64,000 nucleotides of DNA from Perognathus longimembris pacificus (lineage: Eukaryota; Chordata; Mammalia; Rodentia; Heteromyidae): contig NC_063188.1 in NCBI RefSeq assembly GCF_023159225.1, positions 33,349,979 to 33,413,978 of the forward strand, written 5' to 3'. Position 1 is the first letter of the stretch, and every line of letters begins with the position of its first letter. Below are positions 36,378 through 46,716 of the stretch, in pieces. A model generated the notes under the pieces. The model searched no databases, had not been told where the DNA came from, and saw only the letters and a list, made by a program, of their open reading frames with translations. A program made the translations under genes and the position numbers.

Positions 36378-36475
36378 TCTTCCTCCCTCCCTTCCTTCCT
36401 TCCTCCCTCTTCCTTCCTTCCTCCTTCCCTCCCTCTCTCTTTCCTTCCTTCCTTCTTCCTTCTTTTCTTTGTTCC
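36378..36475 (+). repeat. (TTCC)n / (CCTT)n imperfect microsatellite
   Basis: Interrupted ttcc and ccct units. It abuts a reverse-oriented 7SL-Geo SINE, so it probably grew from that element's A-rich tail. Confidence 0.93.
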
Positions 36476-36479
36476 TTGT

Positions 36480-36710
36480 TTTTGGTGTGTATCAGTACTG
36501 GGGCTTGAACTTAGGACCTCTTAGTCAGCTTTTTCACTATCAGCTGATGTTCTAACATCTAAACCATACCTCTAGTTCTAGTTTCTTGTTGGTTGATAGG
36601 AGATAAAAGTTCCTAAGCTTTGTCTGCCCAGACTGGCTCTAAAGTTTGATATTTAGATCTCAGCCTTCTGCATAGCTAGGATGATAGGCCTGAGGTACCA
36701 GCACCCAGCC
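36480..36710 (-). mobile_element. 7SL-Geo composite SINE, diverged
   Basis: tactggggcttgaacttagg, then decayed Geo arm, then gttgataggagataaaag and 7SL arm (tgcccagactggctc, gatctcagccttctgc, cagcacccagcc). Confidence 0.8.
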
Positions 36711-37274
36711 AGCTCTATGATTTTCTTTACATAAAATGAGGACGAATTTAAAACAGTAATTTCAAAAGTAAAGTGACTCACAATATAATGCCCAAAATAG
36801 ATGGGCAGTGGCAAGGGTTTATGAAGACTGATTCATCACTAGTCAGTTCTTGCTGTGAGGGCAGGGTGGGGAGAGTGTTTTATTGACTTAGCCAAATAAG
36901 ATTCAACTGATGGATCATATATTGCTCTTGGCTTTATGCTTTTCTCTTTTACAATAATTTTAAGAATAGTCATCTGTGTTGTGGACTGAATTCACAGATA
37001 ATCTAGTACAGGGTCATGTATGTAATAAGAAGTCAAAAAATATCTTCTTGCACCTTGGTTGCCATTTTGAAACAAAATGCCAGCAAATTGCTCCTTTGAA
37101 AATGGTACTTCTTTTGTCTAGTTGGAAATTCTTAACAGATGGAATTTGTTTGCTTGCTATCTGTTGTAGAAAGATACATTTGTACGGAGGGTAACAATAT
37201 AATGACCTACAGGCATAAACATAAACTGACCTACCTCATAAGGAATAGCTTCAAAAAGTGTCAGTTTCCTCCAA

Positions 37275-37455
37275 TTTCTGGGTGCTGTCCCTGAGCTCTT
37301 TTGCTCAAGCCACAGCACTACTTCCAGATTTTTTTGTTAACTGGAAATAAGAATCTTGTAGACCTTCCTGCCTGAGCTGGCTTCAAACCATAATCCTCAG
37401 ATCTCAGCCTCATAACTATCTAAGATTATAGGCATGAGACAATGGCACCCCACAT
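37275..37455 (-). mobile_element. 7SL-Geo composite SINE, partial
   Basis: gggtgctgtccctgagctc, tgctcaagccacagc, gttaactggaaataag, ctggcttcaaaccataatc. The Geo 3' end is missing. Confidence 0.8.
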
Positions 37456-37861
37456 TGGTTGTTCTTTTTACCTAGCATTTGTGTTGTCTTGACTGTATTC
37501 AATATAGTTTTCTGGGTGATGCTTATGCACACAGGATAGCAAGAAAGGCCTGTGTCTGGTAAAAATTAAATAGACTATGTTTGTTCCATTTATCTAGTAA
37601 TTTAAAAACTAGTTTGAGAAATAAGAAGTAACAAAAGAAGGTTAAAGAAAAGTACAAGGCTGACTATATTTAATAAGTATCAGTAAATGCTAAATACACT
37701 AAAATACATTAGTCCTAAGTAAGTGATATCCCTGTGGGAAGGTTGAAGAAGGTCCCAAAGAACATATAATCAATACAATGATCAATTAAGAATCTCTTTG
37801 TAGGAGAAGTTTTGGGAGTAACAATTGGAGAAGGAAGGGCTGACTTGTCAAGAAAACACAT

Positions 37862-38065
37862 TTACAATAATATACATCTGTAATCTAAGCTACTCAGCCA
37901 GATGGTATAGGCAGGGAGATCACAAATTTGAAGACAGCCAGGGAAAACTTAGTGAAATTCTATAAAAACAAAATGTGAACAAAAGACATGGTTAGAGAAT
38001 GCATGAAGCTCTACAGTGTATGAAGCCCTGAGCTAAATAAATGCCCAGTTCTGGAAAAAAAAACA
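37862..38065 (+). mobile_element. 7SL-like plus tRNA-like SINE relic
   Basis: tatacatctgtaatctaagc, gcagggagatcacaaatttg, gacagccagggaaaa, then gaagccctgagctaaa and an A-rich tail. Confidence 0.6.
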
Positions 38066-39798
38066 TGCTAGTCTTCTGTAGATTACATGTTTATGTGTGC
38101 TAAACCTTGAAGAATCATTAGGACCTCAGTTAATGAATAGGATTCAGAATTCACAGTGTGCATAACTGCCTCTGTAGAAGATATGGAAGGCAAGGTTTCT
38201 AGTCTCAAAGTTTCCTACTATAAGGAGAGACATATATTCTCAGTCTTTATGAACAAAGAATTTTGAGATATGTGCCAAGTTCATGTTGTAAGTGACGAAA
38301 GAGAGAAAGAGAGGTCAATGCTATTATTGATGGTCAGAGAAGCCTTTCTAAAACAAGTGGAACTTGAGCTAGGCCTTGAAGGAGACATGAGAATTAGATA
38401 GCTCCAGGAGAATTAGGAGCTCCGAGAGAAGTGCATTGTGTTCTCTTGACTTTCCAACCAACACTAACGTCTCTTCCTATAACCCACTCAACTTCTGACT
38501 GATATCATTGTGTAAATCTTAAGTGTATAGTGCCTTGAATTGTCTTTCAATTTTTTCTTCTTCCCTACCCATCCTTTTGAGTGGTCATTTATCACTGGGA
38601 GCTACTGCTGGATCACATTTTCCTGTCCTAAAAGAGTTAACTAAGCTTCTATAGGTATCTCACAACCAGGAGTTCAGGCACTGGGCCCCAGACATTAGAT
38701 AAGAGAAATGCCTTTGTGCTGGAGTGCACTGAATGAGAGAGAGCACTTTTGTCCAAACACATTTAATGAATTCACGCAATTTGGGAAAATCCAGACCAAT
38801 GCAAAGAGACATTAAGATGAGGAAAGAAAAGGCTTTGTTCACCTTCTTCATTCCAAGATTGTGGATTCCTTCTTAGGAGTCCCTAAGAATGGAGGGTAGA
38901 AAGAGAAGGCGGCAGGGGCGGGGGTGGGGAAAGGAGAAGGATCCAGAGTTTCTGACCTGAATTCCACAACAGAAGAATGCGTGAAGAGAGGCACAGGTAC
39001 AGGCTAGTGCTCTCACATACCTGGGGAAATCAGCTTTCGCCCAACTTCTGTTACTTTACAGACAGTTGGCAGTTTGCTGCAAAGAATGAATACTTTTAGG
39101 AATTTGTTTTTATTTAGGAAGTTTATTAAATTTTTATTTCACGGAGTTTGCAGAACGAGGAGGCATCATACAGAGAAGAATTAACATTTTTAAACACACA
39201 GAGAGAAGAAACTAGCTATAAGTATGCCCAGGTTTAGTTGGTTAAGGCTGTCCTATATCAGCCATGATCAAATGAGAAACATGAACAACACTTTTCATGT
39301 TTGGTTTTTTCCTCAAAAACGACAATGTGGTTAACTAGCAGGAAAAAAGGAGTTTCACTCCTCTTATTACAGATTCCTTTGGAAAAGTTGCTGTCTGTCT
39401 TGGTGAAGGGCTCTTGAGACATAAGTCATAAAATGCAAAATATCTACTAGTGAAAGCATATTACATTTGCTCGTCACTATGAAAACTGTCAAGCCAAATA
39501 TAAAATATCATTTATGGGACATAGACAGGTAAAGGAAATATATAAAAACTGGCTTTCCTGCTTAAAACAGACTGTTAGGATACCTGTTTATATGTGTATT
39601 TTATTTCTATTTTATCTGATATGATGTTTTCTAGATTATTTGGTTAAAGAAAAATGCAGGGTACCTACAATTATAGTGTCTACTCAGTGTAATTTTCCCT
39701 AATACTATTTTTCCTTTGAAATTAATGAATGTATCTGTGGGACTTTTTCTTCTAACCTAATAGGTAATGCTTCTGGTTGAGGGTGCACATTTCATAGT
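38066..39798. other. AT-rich sequence; possible unnamed ancient repeat at 38330-38400
   Basis: No gene is recognised. The segment near 38340-38400 (gcctttctaaaacaag, gagctaggccttgaagg) resembles an ancient eutherian repeat that I cannot assign. A G-rich patch lies at 38906-38936. Confidence 0.4.
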
Positions 39799-39814
39799 GT
39801 ACACAAGAATTTCT

Positions 39815-39915
39815 TTTTTTTAATTTATTTATTTTATTTTTTTTCCAAATTTTTATTATCAAACTGATGTACAGAAAGGTTACAGTGTCATATGTTAGGC
39901 ACTGGATACATTTCT
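39815..39915 (-). mobile_element. Very short 5'-truncated L1 tail
   Basis: Only about 100 bp: T-rich tail, then tatcaaactgatgtacag, tgtcatatgttaggcactgg, which matches 46.22-46.27 kb. Target duplication gtacacaagaatttct (39799-39814) and gtacacaaaaatttct (39916-39931), one mismatch. Confidence 0.9.
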
Positions 39916-39960
39916 GTACACAAAAATTTCTGTCACTGAGACTAGGACCTTGAATCCCCT

Positions 39961-40397
39961 TGATATGGTTTGAGTGTGGTTTGTCCTTCAAAGGTTCATG
40001 TATTGAAGACTTTCTTCTCACAGTGGTAATGTGGATGTGGTGGAATGTTTAAGATACAGAACTTACTACAAGGCAACCAGGTCACTGGGTACATTGTTCC
40101 TGGAAAGGAATGATGCTTGTTCTGTGGAATGAGTTAGTTTCCAAATGAGTTCAGCTTTTATAAAAGAGCAACCCTGGTCCCTACCTTCTCTCTGGCTTCC
40201 TATCTTTCCATGTGACCACCCCTTATATACCTTCCCATTATTTTGATGCCCTTTTCCATGAGATGTTCATGAGAACTGAGCAGATGACAGTACCATGTCC
40301 TTGAACCTCCCAAACTGAGTTAAATAAACTTCTTTTCTTTATACATTACAAATCATGAGGGTTTTAAAGCAATGGAAATACCCCTTAAACTGATATA
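39961..40397 (+). mobile_element. Solo LTR, ERVL-MaLR type (MST/MLT-like)
   Basis: Starts tgatatggtttgagtgtgg and continues caaaggttcatgtattgaag. Later it has ctctctggcttcctatc, ccatgtgacc, and taaataaacttcttttcttt with a poly(A) signal at 40323-40328, followed by a decayed end. This order of motifs is typical of MaLR LTRs. No internal region is present. Confidence 0.75.
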
Positions 40398-40969
40398 TTA
40401 TTCCCACCTTACACTCAGTCAGGATCTAATGTTCCACAGATAACATGTTGAAGGAAGGCCATCCAGCCACAGATGTCTAGTAGTTCATGAAGAATTGTTT
40501 ACAAATTTTACTTGGGAAAGGTATTGTCTATATTTTCTTTCTGTAGTACATAAAGTAACAAAGGCAAGCAGTGATGAATTGGTTCTGGCTGGGGTGAAAT
40601 GGTAATGATATTTATATGGAAAGTTATACCAATCTTCACTCAATAGTCTACATAATATACTTTACTACAGAAAGTAGTATAAGGCAACATAGACCTCCAC
40701 AACCTTCTTTTATGTAAGGATCATTTTACTGCTATTTTTAAATTTACCCAAAAGATATTCAATGAAGTATATACACTTATTAACTGCTTAACTTAATATA
40801 TGAAACAACAACTTAAAGACAAAACTTTTCCAGAATTGTAGCATTTATGCTTCTCTCAACATAGATGACAGACTAATCATCTCCCAAAGTTTCCACCTCC
40901 TAAATCCTGAGGATTATGATCTAAGCATATGACTTGATACTAAATTTAACCCATAGAAGCCACCCTAGC
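40398..40969. other. AT-rich sequence without recognised gene
   Basis: No gene or confident repeat is recognised. Confidence 0.5.
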
Positions 40970-42370
40970 AGGCATGAATCTGTATCTCATTGTAGTTTTG
41001 ATTTGCATTTCTTTAATATCTACGAATGCCGAGCATCTTTCATGGCCATCTGTAGAATTATTTTTAATTAAAATAGCTACTTCAATCAACAGGCTTTTTA
41101 ACTTAGATTGGTTTCACCATTCAGTTGTAAAAATTCTTTATTCTAGGTATGTTACTTAACAGATACATGATTTGAAAACATTTTCCTACAGTGTAGTTTG
41201 CTCTTTCATTTCTTGATAGTGTCATTTGAGATACAAGTGGGTTATTTCTAGTTTTGATTAGATGCACTCTATTCTATTTTCCTCTAATGCTTATTCTTAC
41301 AGTTAAATATAAAAATACACTGCTAAAATAAGGTCATAAAAATTATTCCTATGTCTTCTAAATGCTTGACAGTTTTAAATCTTATATTTGTAACTTTGAT
41401 CCATTTTAACTATATATTTGCTGGAATACAACTGTCCAACTTAATTCTTTTGCATGTGCTGAAAATACTTCCTTCCTCATTGAATGTATAGGACACTTCT
41501 ATTTAAAAATAAGTTCACCAAGATGTATGGTTTCTGAACTCTCATTTCTATCCATTGATTTATGTCTTTCCTCACAATAGCACAATCTTGATTACTGTTG
41601 GTTTTAAGTAGGTTTTGCAATTAGGAATTATGAGCCTTTCAAGTTGGTTCATCATTTCCAAAATAGATTTTACAAATGTATGGTCCTTGAAATTTCATAT
41701 GGATTTTAGAATCCATTAGAATCCATTATTAGTTTCTATAAATGACCATGAGATTTTAATAGGGGATTTCATTTGAATCTTTAGATTAATTTTAGAAAAT
41801 TATGCCATTTTAAAATACTGTCTTCTTAATTAAGAATATAGAATTTTCTGTTATATTCATTAATAAAAGGAGCAAGACTGAAGTTTCTCTTGCTGTTGAA
41901 TTACCTTTTCATTTCTGTCAATTTTACTTTTATCTTTATGCTTTATTATTCAGATCATATTTGTACAAAATTGTTATTTATTTCTAATATGTTGAAATTT
42001 TATCACTATAAAAAGTCCCTGTTTGTATCTAGTAGCTTATTTTAAAATCAATTTGTTTGGTCTTGTCTTTATTTAAAATGTGACTAATACATAAATTATG
42101 TCTTTGTAGTTGGTCATATGTCTCCCTTTCTATTTCACTCATGGGGATCAAACCCGGACTTTTATTCATACTACGCAGTTTATGTGCCACTAAGCTGTAC
42201 TTACAGGTCCAGATAAATATTTATTTTTATCAGTTTTGACAATCTCAGTCTTTCATGCAACATAATAAATCGTAATGTTCAACCCACTGATATTAAGTGT
42301 AGTATTCAATAAGCGTGATAATTGTGGTTAATTATACTAATTTTATATTAAATGTTTTATGATTATTCTT
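40970..42370 (-). mobile_element. Ancient L1 fragment (L1M-like), interrupted
   Basis: Reversed ORF2-like landmarks in order: tcattgtagttttgatttgc, agatacatgatttgaaaac, ttcatttcttgatagtgtc, tctatccattgatttatgtc, ccactgatattaagtgtag. Far more diverged than the 46-53 kb element. An ID monomer (42135-42213) interrupts it. The right end is uncertain. Confidence 0.65.
42135..42213 (-). mobile_element. ID-like SINE monomer within ancient L1
   Basis: Plus strand: catggggatcaaacccgg, ttatgtgccactaagctg, ttacaggtcc, a reversed tRNA-like unit. Confidence 0.55.
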
Positions 42371-42393
42371 TATTTTTTAAGAAATGAGTGGAA

Positions 42394-42603
42394 GGGCTGG
42401 GGATATAGCCTAGTGGCAAGAGTGCCTGCCTCGGATACACGAGGCCCTAGGTTCGATTCCCCAGCACCACATATACAGAAAACGGCCAGAAGCGGCGCTG
42501 TGGCTCAAGTGGCAGAGTGCTAGCCTTGAGCGGGAAGAAGCCAGGGACAGTGCTCAGGCCCTGAGTACAAGGCCCAGGACTGGCCAAAAAAAAAAAAAAA
42601 AAA
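42394..42603 (+). mobile_element. IDL-Geo SINE, young subfamily
   Basis: Complete and close to the copy at 2839, including cctcggatacacgagg, agcggcgctgtgg and gagcgggaagaag, with a long A tail. Exact 15-bp target duplication aagaaatgagtggaa at 42379-42393 and 42604-42618. Confidence 0.96.
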
Positions 42604-42715
42604 AAGAAATGAGTGGAAAAATAATTAAAGGTCTTTAACTTTTTTGTTTTGATTGTTCTACTTTTCCACTTCTTCTCAACGTTAGCTTTTGTTTTTGACT
42701 TTGTATTGTTTTATT

Positions 42716-42953
42716 TTTGGTGCTGGTCAGGAGGATTAAACTAAGGCCTGGGCACTGTTACTGAGCTTCTTCTTACTATTGCCCTACCACTTGAGCCAGA
42801 GCTTCATGTTTGGCTTGTTTAGGGGAAGAGGGAAACCTAAATGGAGATAGTCTTATGTACTTCTCTGTCTGGGCTGGCTTAGAACCACAGTACTCAGATC
42901 TCAAATTTCCTGAGTAGGTAGGATTACAGGCATGAGCCACCAATCCCTGGTTC
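42716..42953 (-). mobile_element. 7SL-Geo composite SINE
   Basis: Reversed Geo arm (tggtgctggtcaggagg, gcctgggcactgttac, accacttgagccagagc) and 7SL arm (gagtaggtaggattacagg, catgagccaccaat). Confidence 0.87.
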
Positions 42954-43107
42954 AACATTGGCTTTTAAACTATAGCCCTTAGTTGTTGTTTTTTTTTCTT
43001 TTGGTAGTGTTGAAGAGAAATGCCTACTCTAAGAATTGTAATTTATCATAGTATACCTATTAGTCAATATGAATGTGTAGAATAATATAGCATACATATT
43101 TTTCTCT

Positions 43108-44035
43108 TTTTAAAACATAATTGTATTGTTATTGTTGAGGTATTGTACAGAGGGGTTACTATTTCACAAATCAGGTAAGAGTACATTTCTTTTTTGGATA
43201 ATGTCACCTCTTCCTTTGCTTACCCTCAATTACCTTTTACCATCCCTGCCCACAACTGGCCCAGGTCATTTTATACCTTGTGTATACTGAATACCATGAA
43301 TGCATTTGCTCACCCTTCCTCCCTCCCTTTCTTCCTCCCCATTTTGTTCACCCTAAAAAGATCAAACAAAAAATAAAGCAAAAGCAAAACAAACAGCGAC
43401 AAAAAATGCTTTCATTTCCTGGAATTTGTTTTGATAAATAGTATCTTTTTTTAAAATTTTTTTGCCAGTCCTGGTGCTGGGACTCAGGGCCTGAGCACTG
43501 TCCCTGCTCAAAGATAGCACTCTGCCACTTGAACCACAGTGCCAATTCTGGCCATTTTCTATCTATGTGGTGCTGTAGAATCGAACCCAGGGTTTCATGT
43601 ATACGAGGCTAGCACTCTTGCCACTTGGCCATATTCCTAGCCCCAATAAATAGTATTTTAAATGTTCAGACAAGATACACTTTTGAGTTCCTCCCCTAAG
43701 AATATTCTCCTTTAGTCTGACTGTGAATGAATGCCTCCAGTCTTGTATAAGTTATCATGTCCAGTTGTATTTTAGATCTAGCTTCCGCATGGAGCGAAAA
43801 CATGTGCCATTTGTCACTCGGAGCTTGGCTTACCTCACTTGATATGACTTTTTTTCTAGATCCATCCATTTCCCTGCAAATGACATAATATTATTCTTTC
43901 TACTGGATGACTAAAATTCCATTGTGTATAGGTGCCACATTTTTCTGATCCACTCATCCATTGTAGGGCTTATGGGCTTTTTCCATAACTTGGCTATTGT
44001 CATAGTGCAGCAATAAACATAGATGTGCAAGTAAG
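43108..44035 (-). mobile_element. 5'-truncated L1 with nested SINE
   Basis: Reversed 3' UTR (gaggtattgtacagagg, cccgcatggag region) then ORF2 C-terminal landmarks cttacctcacttgatatg, aattccattgtgtatagg, atagtgcagcaataaac. Interrupted by the IDL-Geo at 43448-43645. Confidence 0.82.
43448..43645 (-). mobile_element. IDL-Geo SINE nested in L1
   Basis: Reversed dimer with a small deletion in the Geo arm (gtccctgctcaaagatag lacks ggcttcttttt). Target duplication ataaatagtatctt (43434-43447) and ataaatagtatttt (43646-43659). It must be younger than the L1 around it. Confidence 0.92.
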
Positions 44036-44139
44036 TGTCTTTACCGTATTCTGAATTGTAATGTTAAACCTGAGAAAGTATTTGTGCCTGAAACTTACAG
44101 ATTAATTTAGAAGGCATCGGAACTATTGAATAGTTATTT

Positions 44140-44320
44140 CTCTTTATTGAGTACTTATTATAGGCCAGAGAACTGTGGTAACTTTGTACATATTAAATAA
44201 AAATCATTTAATTCTCACAACCACTCAGGGGAATAGATATGGAAAAATAAAGACTCAATTACTTTACAAAAGGTGACATAGAAAGTTAAAGGGAAAATTC
44301 AGAAGTAAACTCAAGCAAAT
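44140..44320 (-). mobile_element. MIR relic
   Basis: tttattgagtacttattatagg, tgtacatattaaataaaaatc, taattctcacaaccactcagg follow reversed MIR. Confidence 0.6.
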
Positions 44321-44856
44321 TCAATGAAGATGAAAAATAAATGATACATTGTTGTGGTTCATTTGAAGATTTCTGGACAGAGACAAAATGGCAGTAGTCA
44401 TGCATTTTAGCACCATCACTCTGACTCCTGTGTAAATAGATTGGAAGGAACCAGATCCATTTCTACAGCAACCAGAAGTACCAGTGAAATATATGCACTG
44501 AAATATCAGTGAAGTTAATAGTATATTTTTCTTGAGCAATTATGAGGGCATAAAATAATAGGCATGCAGAAAAAAGTTTCAATTCAGAAGAAAAAAGAGA
44601 AATGTATGCACTAGAATGTATAGTACCCCCTTATTAGTATTAAGGAGAGATACATGGAGAGAAAATAATAGTGAAAGTTTTCCACTTTTTGCCTTGCACT
44701 GTGCTAATCTTAGGAAAAAGGATGAAGATATCAATTACTCTTAAGAGCAATATTATCATTTGCATACATGTATGTTAGATTGTGTGGATACTATTGGCAT
44801 TAGTAATAATAACGTTGCTATTATCGTTAATGATATTTTGCTGCCTGTACATTTTA

Positions 44857-46017
44857 TTTGTACATTCTTACTGTGAAACTGATGTACAGAAGGGTTACAG
44901 TTACATAGGTAAGATAGTGATTGCATTTTTTTTTATCAAACTTGTTACCTCCTCCCTCATTTTTCTCCCACCTTCCCTCCTCCCCAGTTCCTCTTGAGTT
45001 GTACCGTTAGTTTACAACATACTGTCTTATAAGTATTGCTGTTGCATTTGTTCACCTTTTAACCTTTGTTTCACCATTCTGATGTTCCCCTTCCCTTCCC
45101 TAATTCAGATAAATATATGTACTATACCCTGGGTACCAAAATCAAATACAATGACAATAGGGGTTAAAACATAGGGAAGAAAAACAAAAGAAAAAGGAAT
45201 AATTTCACATAGTACATTGAAAATAACAATGAGGGGCTGGGGATATAGCCTAGTGGCAAGAGTGCCTGCCTCGGATACACGAGGCCCTAGGTTCGATTCC
45301 CCAGCACCACATATACAAAAAATGGCCAGAAGCGGCGCTGTGGCTCAAGTGGGAGAGTGCTACCCTTGAGCCGGAAGAAGCCAGGGACAGTGCTCAGGCC
45401 CTGAGTCCAAGGCCCAGGACTGGCCAAAGAAAAAAAAAAGAAAAAAAAAGAAAATAACAATGATAAACTACTTGTTTCCATAACTTGGAGTTTATTTCAC
45501 TTACCATCATTTTGTGTGATCATATGTACATAGCTATTGAGCTATGGTGATCATTGGTTAGGACTATCTTAGATATGTATTAATTATTACCAATGAGAGA
45601 AACCATAGAATCTGTTTCTTTGGGTCTGGCTCACTTCACTTAGTAGGATTTTTTCCCGTCTTGCCATTTTCTTACAAATGGGGCAATATCATTCCTTCTA
45701 ATAGAAGCCTTGCATTACATTGTGTATATATACCACATATTCTTGATCTATGCATCTACTGAGGGGCATCTGTGTTGGTTCCATATCTTATATATGGTAA
45801 ATAAAGTTGCACTGAACATGGTTGTGCTTGTAGATTTAGTGTGACCTTATTTGTGATGCTTTGGGTAAATGCCCAAAAGTGTGGATGCTGGGTCATAAGG
45901 GAGCTCTATGTGTATGCTTTTGAGGAACCTCCACACTGCTTTCCAGAGTGGTTGAACCAGTTCACACTCCCACCAACAGTGTAGTAGCAATCCCTTTTGG
46001 CCACATCCCTACGAGTA
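44857..46017 (-). mobile_element. 5'-truncated L1 with nested IDL-Geo
   Basis: L1 3' UTR plus the ORF2 C-terminus in reverse (gaaactgatgtacagaag at the left, cacactcccaccaacag near the right). Exact 14-bp target duplication gcctgtacatttta at 44843-44856 and 46018-46031. The young IDL-Geo at 45233 sits inside, giving two dated events. Confidence 0.93.
45233..45449 (+). mobile_element. IDL-Geo SINE nested in L1, young subfamily
   Basis: Near-consensus copy with cctcggatacacgagg. Exact 14-bp target duplication gaaaataacaatga at 45219-45232 and 45450-45463. Inserted antisense into the L1 3' UTR. Confidence 0.96.
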
Positions 46018-46201
46018 GCCTGTACATTTTAAATAATTATAATACTGGTCAACATTTTCCAAGAGTTACCTATGTGTACTAGCTACTGCTCTAATTGTAT
46101 TTTTGTACTTGTTATCTTATTAGTCTACATTTCTAGACTTCATTACCTAGGAAACATGGTTTAATGGTGGATATTGTGGTTTAAGGATGTTATTTAACTT
46201 C

Positions 46202-46716
46202 GTTTTTTTTCAAATTGTTATTAACAAACTGATGTACAGAGAGGTTACAGTTTCATATGTTAGGCATTGGATACATTTCTTGTACTGTTTGTTACCTTGT
46301 CCCTCATACCCCCGTCCCTCCTCCCCCTTTCCCTCCCCCCTGGAGGTGTTCAGTTCACTTACACCAAACAGTTTTGCAAGTATTGCTTTTGTAGTTGCTT
46401 GTCTTTTTTACCCTGTGTCTCTCAAATTTGGTATTCCCTTTCAATTTCCTGCTTCCAATACCAGTATACATGGTTTCCAAAATACTCAGATAAGATTACA
46501 GAGATAGTGTAGGTACAACCACAAGAAGGTGATACAAGAACATCATCAATAATAGAAGCTACAGATACACGTGGTACGTTGAAAATAGTTACAACTGTGA
46601 TAAAACAATTGTTTCCATAACATGGAGCTCATTTCACTTAGCATCATCTTATGTGTTCATAAGGGTATAGCTATTGGGCTCTTGTGATCCTCTGCTGTGA
46701 CTTGCCTAAACCTGTG
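46202..46716 (-). other. L1 3' UTR with G-rich tract
   Basis: Follows the ORF2 stop on the minus strand. Contains five G-runs of three to six at 46309-46340 (C-runs on plus), a G-quadruplex-type polypurine tract as known in L1 3' UTRs. Ends in a short A8 tail. Confidence 0.85.
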
